From: Owenia fusiformis | Lineage: Eukaryota > Annelida > Polychaeta > Sabellida > Oweniidae | Reading direction: 5' to 3' | Assembly (NCBI GenBank): GCA_903813345.2 | Contig: CAIIXF020000008.1 | Coordinates: 17,404,822 to 17,468,821, forward strand | DNA length: 64,000 nucleotides | Shown here: positions 61,501 through 64,000 of the stretch, piece by piece | Position numbering within the stretch: position 1 is the first letter of the stretch | How the letters are laid out: the number at the start of each line of letters is the position of its first letter | Program-made: the position numbers and the translations under genes | Notes under the pieces: model-generated | Database searches by the model: none | Seen by the model: only the letters and a program-made list of their open reading frames with translations | Told to the model about the DNA's origin: nothing

Positions 61501-62308
61501 AGATGCAATGTGACCCCCATGTCTCTAAGTTCTCTCACAGACAGTAGTGGAGAGATTATATCCTGGCCAAACCTGTCGTAAACCAATACCTAAAATACAT
61601 ACCATATGTGTAAAAGAAATATAGATTAATAACCATACATGTAAAAGAAATATCGATCATACATAAGCAATGATCACAGGTTTAAGGTGTTACCCCAAAA
61701 ATTCTATCCTTTCAACATACAAATCAAGTCATATTTCTGCACCACATGCATACAACACACTTGGTCTCATATCCAGTCTTTGTTCTTAGGATGTTTGCAT
61801 GGATGTCTGAAATACCAACATGCATCATGATACAGTAGACTTGTCGGAATTGTATTTACTGGGGGAATGTGCACTGTAGATTCTGGCAAAAATTAACCAA
61901 GAGATATTATAAACATTATTATTAAACAGAATTTAATCAGACCATGCAAGGTATGGTAGGTGGAAACTAGAAATCACACCACTGCTCAACGCACCAGTAT
62001 ACATGTACCTAATACCTAATTTGATTTATCAATAGGCCTACTGATAGATCAATCTCAGATTGAAGGATAGCAACATATAATGTTACTATATTTGCACATA
62101 GCCATCTTAAGATTGATTATCAATCTAAATATGGATATGTTCAAATATAGTAAATGTAATGTTGTTTTATTATTTTAAAGAAAGTTATAAAAGCATGTTT
62201 AGTCTAATTATTAGTATGCTAAAGTATGTGTATTTACCTTCCATTGAGGAGCTGTGTTATTTGCCTTGGTAACTGGAGCATTAAAGTTCAACATGCGCTT
62301 CAAGGCAG
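22591..62308 (-). CDS. SCFD1: Sec1 family domain-containing protein 1 (Sly1), 5' end missing
   Basis: Twenty-one coding exons, 5' to 3': 62308-62238, 61589-61501, 59765-59675, 55810-55688, 54537-54360, 53909-53768, 37603-37504, 35120-34984, 34377-34287, 32955-32882, 32726-32645, 32268-32209, 31903-31867, 31266-31199, 30152-30073, 29440-29378, 25196-25121, 24945-24839, 24051-23952, 23316-23239, 22623-22591. Every junction is AG/GT, phases agree, and they join to 625 aa against about 642 in human. The family is the Sec1/Munc18 (SM) group. Sly1 binds syntaxin-5 and other SNAREs and drives ER-Golgi and intra-Golgi fusion at the cytosolic membrane face. Landmarks: [99 protein letters not shown] and a Gly-rich C-terminal stretch before IIYGCSE. 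The first coding exon (roughly the first 15-25 residues) was not found and is probably beyond position 64000. Confidence 0.97.
22965..23075 (-). repeat. F1 family relic
   Basis: It ends CACTTTTGGTGGTGACATAA like the F1 copies at 41336 and 54173; the other end is decayed. It lies in the last SCFD1 intron. Confidence 0.4.
24111..24208 (+). mobile_element. MULE-like MITE, internally deleted copy
   Basis: CAACCTCCTAAGCAGGTGTC at the left and GAAGGATG at the right, flanked by CGTTTAGTA and GGTTTAGTA (8/9 match). It is 98 bp against about 250-270 for other copies. It lies 59 bp upstream of the acceptor of SCFD1 exon 24051-23952. Confidence 0.75.
25668..27960 (-). repeat. F1 MITE interrupted by a nested element
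   Basis: The F1 end (CAAGGCATTAACATGCAAAATG) lies at 25668-25715 and resumes at 27882 (CAGACACCGAAAGC, then AAAAAGTTGGACACT and TGTCACCAC). The gap is filled by the 25716-27881 element, so that insertion is younger. Confidence 0.75.
25716..27881. mobile_element. 2.2-kb TIR element packed with CTCCCGTAAAAACTCCCG repeats
   Basis: Perfect 15-bp termini CAGACTTGCCAACCT and AGGTTGGCAAGTCTG, flanked by CAGAC on both sides (25711-25715, 27882-27886). Most of the body (25731-26040 and 26690-27866) is about 32-bp units of ACTCCCGTTTTTTCAGAAAT plus CTACCGTAAA. A unique core spans about 26041-26690. The right 400 bp is duplicated (about 27060-27466 and 27467-27880), including an internal copy of the right terminus at 27453-27466. 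No transposase is visible. Confidence 0.82.
28518..29063 (+). mobile_element. truncated LINE 3' end, copy A
   Basis: It matches the minus-strand LINE at 48790-49966 from AAATCAAATAATGGTAAATT to the (AAT)n tail. It encodes the Cys-His motif (CLMCNKK..CHFLLEC) but has lost about 28 bp near 28648 and has an in-frame stop near 28770. It is dead and 5'-truncated. Confidence 0.85.
30109..30890 (-). repeat. 66-bp minisatellite made from an SCFD1 splice acceptor and exon start
   Basis: Twelve units start at 30109, 30175, 30241, 30307, 30373, 30439, 30505, 30571, 30637, 30703, 30769 and 30835. Read on the minus strand, each has about 21 nt of intron end (CAG, TAG or AAG acceptor) and the 45 nt that encode [15 protein letters not shown], the first 15 codons of exon 30152-30073. 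Only the 30109 unit continues into the full exon. The others run into TATGTTATATTG and repeat. Confidence 0.95.
31387..31527 (-). mobile_element. MITE with GGGGGTCATTA ends, second copy
   Basis: Ends CTGGGGGTCATTAACAGAAA and TTTCTGTTAATGGCCCCCAG. Its interior contains TTGTAACCATGGATATAATG, inverted relative to the copy at 9977. Confidence 0.75.
32385..32535. mobile_element. decayed CAGGCCCGTAGCC-family MITE
   Basis: It retains TTTTTCACCATTCTGAG and CCTTGGCCATGGGCC, but both termini are mutated. It lies in an SCFD1 intron. Confidence 0.6.
32979..33085 (-). repeat. F1 repeat abutting SCFD1 exon 32955-32882 acceptor
   Basis: CAAGGCATTAACATGCAAAATG, then GTCACCATCTGCCATTTG and AAAAAAAGTTGGAGACC. 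On the minus strand the family end GCATGTTAATGCC lies just upstream of the exon; its TTA is 33 nt from the 3' splice site. Confidence 0.8.
33521..34207. mobile_element. TIR element with roughly 105-bp arms and possible SINE inside
   Basis: The left arm (from 33521) and right arm (to 34207) are complementary: GGCTTTGTATAAAAAACCTC, CTCATACCCAC, GGGACATGATACAGT, GTTCAATTTTAAAGAT. The interior has a B-box-like GGTTCGATTTCC at about 33707, which may mark a tRNA-derived SINE. It lies in an SCFD1 intron. Confidence 0.75.
34540..34615 (-). repeat. diverged F1 copy
   Basis: CAAGGCAATAACACACAAAATG, GCTACCACCTGAGATTTTT and CACAAAAACGTTGG correspond to F1 positions with many changes. Confidence 0.55.
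34710..34875. mobile_element. hAT5-like MITE, CAAGCCCGTAGCCAGG end, TTGAA duplication
   Basis: Same family as 11457-11651. TTGAA flanks both sides (34705-34709 and 34876-34880). Inverted ends carry one or two mismatches. It lies about 110 bp from SCFD1 exon 35120-34984. Confidence 0.85.
35121..36018. other. SCFD1 intron portion with irregular ACTCAAAATCAT repeats
   Basis: The stretch at about 35410-35580 is a decayed simple repeat of TCATATGATACTCAAAATC-like phrases. The remainder shows nothing I can name. Confidence 0.45.
36019..36739. mobile_element. foldback element, fully palindromic, copy 1
   Basis: The left half reads AAAGGATTGGTATTGATAT.. and the right half ..TATCGATACCAATCCTTT. Complementarity runs through TCTCTTAAACCAGTCATC / GATTGGTTTAAGAGA, TACAAAGGAAAGTTTGGTTG / CAACCAAAATTTCCTTTGTA and TGGAACAAAATG / TATTTTGTTCCA almost to the centre near 36380. 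It is over 720 bp with essentially no unique core and no coding capacity. Class unknown. Confidence 0.88.
36908..37475. repeat. 42-bp tandem repeat, about 13 copies
   Basis: Unit GGAAAATTGAAGATATTAAA, TATAGGATGTAAGAAGACATTT. The array ends about 29 bp from the donor of SCFD1 exon 37603-37504. Because 42 is divisible by three, long stop-free frames appear on both strands. Confidence 0.95.
38040..39085. repeat. 45-bp tandem array grading into decayed CTAGYAACTGGTCAACC repeats
   Basis: Four or five near-perfect 45-bp units (CCTAGCAACTGGTCAACCAA, TAGCCATTTATTTAGACA) run to about 38250. Variable 45-60 bp relatives follow, and a cleaner 43-bp block with GACACACACTTATGTCACC runs at 38830-39070. Confidence 0.9.
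39620..40740. repeat. interspersed repeat with GGACGGACGG end
   Basis: Long stretch with phrases such as TGACCTTTGACCTTGAAAA and TCACTGAAGGTCAAATCC, ending in GACGGACGGATGGAC-type sequence (40674-40725), the complement of the cluster near 10518. The class is not clear from sequence alone. Confidence 0.4.
41336..41475 (-). repeat. F1 MITE, fuller copy
   Basis: It runs from CAAGGCATTAACATGCAAAATG to TGATGGGGGTGACATAAT with ATAAAAGTTGGAGACTG inside. Ends TGTCACCAC and GGGGTGACA are partly inverted. Confidence 0.75.
42337..43145. repeat. 162-bp tandem repeat, 5 copies
   Basis: Units start at 42337, 42499, 42661, 42823 and 42986. Each holds TTAGGACGGAAAATCCAAAA, TTTACCCAGAATGCC and TGGTTTGGCTGGAAAC. 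Copies are highly similar, so the expansion looks recent. Confidence 0.93.
43302..43470 (+). mobile_element. hAT5-like MITE, CAGTGTTCTC end, CAGTT duplication
   Basis: It starts CAGTGTTCTCCCGGG and ends GGAGATTACTG. CAGTT flanks both sides (43297-43301 and 43471-43475). An inverted diverged copy lies at 6557-6759. Confidence 0.83.
44830..45037 (-). mobile_element. tRNA-derived SINE
   Basis: On the minus strand, the A box TGGCCTAGTGGTTAAGG and the B box GGGTTCAAACCC are about 70 nt apart, with an internal imperfect duplication (TCTGAAAAGCAGGAAGT / CTGAAAAGTAGAGGT). A non-tRNA body follows to about 44830. The spacing and extra sequence do not fit a functional tRNA. Confidence 0.75.
45135..46184 (-). 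CDS. intronless class A (rhodopsin-like) GPCR nested in SCFD1 intron
   Basis: An uninterrupted 349-aa frame with seven hydrophobic segments. The N-terminus carries overlapping N-glycosylation sequons (NNSS, NTS). Helix 1 has GLIGNTLS (conserved Asn), helix 2 LAIVDN (Asp), helix 3 starts at a Cys and ends TIDRMLAI (DRM in place of DRY), and loop 2 has NQTTC, which gives the usual disulfide. Helix 6 keeps LTLP of CWxP but without Cys-Trp. Helix 7 ends NFYLC in place of NPxxY, followed by a helix-8-like GGTRFKREV. The NF.. variant resembles invertebrate neuropeptide (FMRFamide/TRH-receptor-like) GPCRs, so a peptide ligand is plausible but unproven. It lies in the 16-kb SCFD1 intron 37604-53767, on the same strand, and must have its own promoter. 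Lack of introns suggests a retrogene or a member of an intronless expansion. Confidence 0.9.
   Translation of the reverse strand: MNNSSFSNTSSLERVQFILDANTKRTVDLIDYIFTPIIIILGLIGNTLSIHIMFKKRNRKTSTCIYMGILAIVDNGQMVTVLTTWLYNTIIKDMLTDDICKATIFFTGYFADFSIYLVILMTIDRMLAITMPFKKSWRSVPKICILIGCLMVFIFIRTIPLIVYGYASHDNVFNQTTCSLYTKNIGDFEKMLFPVLDIVIQSVLPSLSLLICNSIIVHKLRKRKQQISSLGIVNSNSQNAIFMSWQKSVTVMLLLISFASLILTLPMNIGMIMIPIIDEGTIHPDYIVLFEILWRLFFLNNAVNFYLCLIGGTRFKREVKKLFQDSSLFRLFKHSTGSSDSNNVITIQI
47318..47500. repeat. relative of the CTAGTGAACACC MITE
   Basis: CTGTCTTAGTGAACAC, CTAGTGAACACCTGTG and TTTGTGGCTCCATAGGTGTT match the 3397-3827 element, including its right part; the ends are decayed. Confidence 0.65.
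48450..48620. repeat. decayed ACAGTGGAACCTG repeat
   Basis: ACTACAGTGGAACCTGCTTA followed by AATGTGAACACCTGCC repeats. It resembles, loosely, the TGAACACC elements at 3397 and 47318. Confidence 0.4.
48790..49966 (-). mobile_element. 5'-truncated LINE, reverse transcriptase C-terminal part
   Basis: A 341-aa open frame (49966-48941) covers the region after the RT core. [20 protein letters not shown] is the typical conserved block, and [18 protein letters not shown] is the Cys-His zinc motif near the C-terminus of jockey/CR1-like LINEs. The 3' UTR ends AATAAAGCTCATAATAATAA on the minus strand, a microsatellite-type LINE tail. No endonuclease or RT catalytic YxDD is present, so the copy is 5'-truncated and not autonomous. 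Confidence 0.88.
50925..51110 (+). mobile_element. LINE fragment with Cys-His motif
   Basis: One frame reads [17 protein letters not shown], then [17 protein letters not shown], paralleling the 48790-49966 LINE but clearly another family. No 5' or 3' end is visible. Confidence 0.7.
51295..51440. mobile_element. small palindromic element
   Basis: The arms TGTGATACAGGAAATATTCC and GGAATATTTCCTGTATCACA are flanked by matching CACACGTTTCAGC / GCTGAAATGTGTG. A related hairpin (GATATTCCAC..GTGGAATATC) occurs at 50085-50148. Confidence 0.78.
51762..53001. mobile_element. TA-flanked element with ATACTGTAAAAC ends, split by a LINE
   Basis: Left ATACTGTAAAACAGGTAA and right TTACCC..GTTTTACAGTAT, with TA on both sides. 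Subterminal TTTTAGCG motifs recur in both arms. A LINE fragment occupies the middle. Confidence 0.65.
51940..52550 (-). mobile_element. LINE 3' fragment, second family
   Basis: A 111-aa minus-strand frame (52542-52207) has [19 protein letters not shown] and [10 protein letters not shown], the LINE C-terminal Cys-His motif. The 3' end has AATAAAGCTAATAAATTTG. It is nested in the TA-flanked element at 51762-53001. Confidence 0.8.
53301..53330. repeat. (AGT)n microsatellite
   Basis: About seven AGT/TAG units with one interruption. Confidence 0.8.
54173..54293 (-). repeat. F1 MITE, full-length-like copy
   Basis: CAAGGCATTAACATGCAAAATG at one end and ACTTGTGGTGGTGACATAAA at the other, about 65 bp past the donor of SCFD1 exon 54537-54360. 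Confidence 0.8.
55024..55367. mobile_element. hAT MITE with 8-bp target duplication
   Basis: ATGCTTAC flanks both sides (55016-55023 and 55368-55375). Termini TAGAGATGTCAC and GTGACACCTCTG are inverted with few mismatches and match the hAT CAGAGGTGTCA type. The interior is rich in CGGAAC motifs. Confidence 0.88.
55898..56257. mobile_element. MITE with perfect 24-bp inverted ends
   Basis: AGGACGATTCTCGG, TTTGGAGAAC on the left mirrored exactly at the right. An inner direct duplication (GAGCATTATCCCTGCTTC at about 55946 and 56094) spans two halves. It lies upstream of SCFD1 exon 55810-55688. Confidence 0.85.
56707..56922. mobile_element. CAGGCCCATAGCCAGG MITE copy
   Basis: Same family as 11457-11651 with CATAGCC in place of CGTAGCC at both ends. 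The interior AATGGTGAAAAACTGCATGA is conserved. Confidence 0.8.
57202..57938. mobile_element. foldback element, fully palindromic, copy 2
   Basis: Matches 36019-36739 along nearly its whole length, with scattered substitutions and small indels. Both halves are again complementary: CTCTTAAACCAGTCATC and GATTGGTTTAAGAG, TACAAAGGAGATTTTGGTTG and CAACCAAAAATTCCTTTGTA. Confidence 0.88.
58824..59096 (+). mobile_element. MULE-like MITE with perfect 9-bp duplication
   Basis: ATGGTATAT flanks both sides (58815-58823 and 59097-59105). It starts CATCCTCCTAAGCAGG and ends AGAGGATG. It contains an extra internal duplication of GCACATGATTTCTGT (58933-58976). Confidence 0.88.
59837..60075 (+). mobile_element. 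MULE-like MITE, third long copy
   Basis: CATCCTCCTAAGCAGGTATC at the left and GATCGGAGGATG at the right. The flanks AGTTAAATT and AATTAAGTT are not a clean duplication. It is closely similar to 58824-59096. Confidence 0.8.
60601..60960. promoter_or_regulatory. CpG-containing promoter-like segment in SCFD1 intron
   Basis: In otherwise AT-rich intron, this segment has CCCCGCCCCC (about 60691), ATTGGTC, a CRE TGACGTCA (60853-60860), TATATA near 60874 and a near-perfect palindrome CGTCGGTCAAATTTGGCCGACG (60882-60903). A promoter or retroelement LTR is possible. No adjacent ORF supports either. Confidence 0.35.
61029..61468. mobile_element. probable MITE with ATAAAGATGGCAG ends
   Basis: ATAAAGATGGCAGTG at the left and CTGCCATCTTTAT at the right; inner CATGGCAGTG and CACTGCCATG are also inverted. 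A smaller relative lies at 62455-62580 (ATAAAGATGGCA and TGCCATCTTTATAT). Confidence 0.55.
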
Positions 62309-63236
62309 CTGAAAGAATAGATTAATTAAATAAAAATAATACAGTATGAACATTTATATGCACTGTATATCATATTGTACGAGGGAGGTGTATGGGAATG
62401 TTGTATTGGTATAACCAGATTTTATAATATTTTATTATCATTAGATTTTATCATAGGCTAAGGGCGATAGAAATAATTTTTAAATAAAGATGGCATGGTA
62501 ATCGGTCTGTGTTTATTTTAAAAGAGAAAGATAATACTGGATTCTGTTGTTGCTGCCATCTTTATATCGGCCCAGAACCTATGGATTTTATGATAATCCA
62601 ACTCATCAGAGCCTGCGAATTAGTTTGGAGGTTACTCAACCAACCTGACTTAATTACCTTCCAGAGGTCACTGTAAACTTCACTGTTTCTTGTAGAATTT
62701 ACCAGAGCTGTCAAGTGTCCCGCGAATGGCGGGATTATCCCGCGAATTTGATCAAAATTAGGCTAATTCGCGTGTCCCGCATTGTCCCGCGAAGTCCCGC
62801 AAAATGTGGCTTTGACCTCCGCGAATTTCCGAAATTGTTGCAATCCCCTATATTTTGATTATCTTATCTTATATAAGAAGCTAAGTTTTTGCACTTTTGA
62901 GGAGTAAAGTTTACCTAATTTTAAGTACCTAGCATGCTGTTGTTTGGTATCAAAATAAAGGGGAAGGGTTCAACTTTCATTTTAATTACAAAAATAGGGA
63001 TGTAGGTCACAAATAGTTCCAACGTTGGCCTTTTTACTACCCGTGTGGCCTTCATCTCAGAACTGAGCAAATGTTAGCAAACGCAAGTTACAATAAATGT
63101 ACGCTGATATCTAGAAAGCGTTTGTATAAGAAACCGGGTACCGGGTAGTAAATCCTCCATGCTGGGTTCAAACTTGGTACCCGGTACCCGGTCAAAAAAA
63201 ACGGGTACCCAAAAAACGAAAAATACGAATATATAA

Positions 63237-63893
63237 CATAATTAGATTATGAGAAAACGTGTAAGATTTGTTTTGAATTTGCAAAAATGTATGTAACATG
63301 ATTCAAAATTGAGCTAGAAGCTTCAAATTAAAAGCATATTTTAAGGCACTTTTCTTCCTCTATCGTTATGGCCATATTTTCATTGGTTATGGGGGGGGGG
63401 GGTGCGATCGCACCATCGCACCCTCTCCTGGCTACGCCTATGACATTGTAAGACATAACAATTTACAATTCAGTGGACATTTTGTCATAAATTGGGATAA
63501 CTTAAATTATGATTAATAATCAAAATCTTACACGTTGCATCATGCAAATTAACACACGTCACCTCTCTGCTAAAGCAACGATAGCTATTTACAGATTTAA
63601 ATCATAATCAAAACAATTCACGTACCAACATACGAACTATTAAAAATAGAGTAAGATTGATTTGTCTTGTTTTTCAAATCGTCTTACAATGTCATTGGCG
63701 TAGCCAGGAGGGGGTGCGATCGCACCCCCCCCCCTTCATTACCAATGGAAATATGACCAAGATGATAGAGGAAGAAAAGAGCCTTAAAATGCTTTTTATT
63801 TGAAGCTTCTAGCTCAATTTTGAAGGAAGTTACATACATTTTTGTAAATTCAAAACAAATCTTACACGTTTTCTAATGATCTACAAGCCCTAT
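63237..63893. mobile_element. long inverted-repeat element with GTGCGATCGCACC cores
   Basis: Left arm 63237-63454 and right arm 63681-63893 are complementary with few differences, through AAAACGTGTAAGATTTGTTT, GAGCTAGAAGCTTCAAAT, the GGTGCGATCGCACC palindrome beside G/C runs, and GACATTGTAAGAC. The spacer is about 226 bp. No coding sequence. Confidence 0.88.
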
Positions 63894-63951
63894 CTAGAAA
63901 ATTAACCTCATTCCCTATAATTTGATGTAGATTAATCGAACCCCTATATCA

Positions 63952-63975
63952 TGGGCTTTCAATTGAAAGCCCATG
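63952..63975. repeat. perfect 24-bp palindrome
   Basis: ATGGGCTTTCAATTGAAAGCCCAT, the spacer-less version of the palindrome at 8344-8373. Confidence 0.8.
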
Positions 63976-64000
63976 CCTACAGTATATGAATAGGTACATT

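Larger units (their letters stand above)
62309..64000. other. SCFD1 upstream intron; first coding exon not found
   Basis: The exon starting at 62308 begins in mid-codon, so a coding exon must lie upstream. I checked minus-strand donors to 64000 and found no convincing Met-containing exon in the right phase. The region holds a MITE relic (62455), a TGTCCCGCGAA-rich patch (62700-62810), GGTACCCGGTACCCGG near 63180 and a long palindrome. Confidence 0.5.

Noticed and set aside
62640-63640. Candidate first coding exon of SCFD1
   Set aside because: Several minus-strand donors were tried, but none has an in-frame Met and the required one-base overhang with sensible sequence.

Overview
The window is eukaryotic nuclear DNA from an invertebrate animal. 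It is AT-rich by eye. Every conserved protein is split into short exons with GT..AG junctions in matching phases, and the introns and spacers are crowded with interspersed and tandem repeats. The galaxin-like secreted protein, tRNA-derived SINE, LINE tails and large stock of miniature transposons suggest a marine lophotrochozoan. A bivalve mollusc is my best guess, but nothing here proves it.

Layout, left to right: (1) 283-12342, minus strand: a secreted galaxin-like protein rich in Cys-Cys pairs, eight exons. (2) 12970-20030, plus strand: Mediator subunit MED6, eight exons, complete. Its start codon lies about 630 bp head-to-head from the galaxin-like start, so the two probably share a promoter region. 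(3) 20820-21191, plus strand: a small ORF with one good and one incomplete C2H2 zinc finger, uncertain. (4) 22591-62308, minus strand: SCFD1 (Sly1), the SM-family protein of ER-Golgi vesicle fusion. I reconstructed 21 coding exons over about 40 kb; only the short first coding exon is missing. MED6 and SCFD1 are tail to tail. (5) 45135-46184, minus strand: an intronless class A GPCR inside the 16-kb sixth intron of the SCFD1 exons seen here.

MED6 (transcription) and SCFD1 (membrane traffic) are housekeeping genes. The galaxin-like protein and the GPCR are lineage-type genes. I see no operon or pathway link among them.

The repeats are the most unusual part. They include a 66-bp minisatellite built from the 3' splice site and first 15 codons of an SCFD1 exon; a 53-bp minisatellite running into a MED6 splice acceptor; a repeat family ending at exactly the same distance (33 nt) from 3' splice sites in two unrelated genes; two copies of a ~730-bp fully palindromic foldback element; a mariner relic with ~340-bp inverted repeats; several CAG..CTG MITE families with 5-bp target duplications (hAT5-like); four copies of a MITE with 9-bp duplications (Mutator-like); a hAT MITE with an 8-bp duplication; and a 2.2-kb element packed with short subterminal repeats nested in another MITE. 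All coordinates were read by eye; splice sites are inferred, not backed by transcripts.
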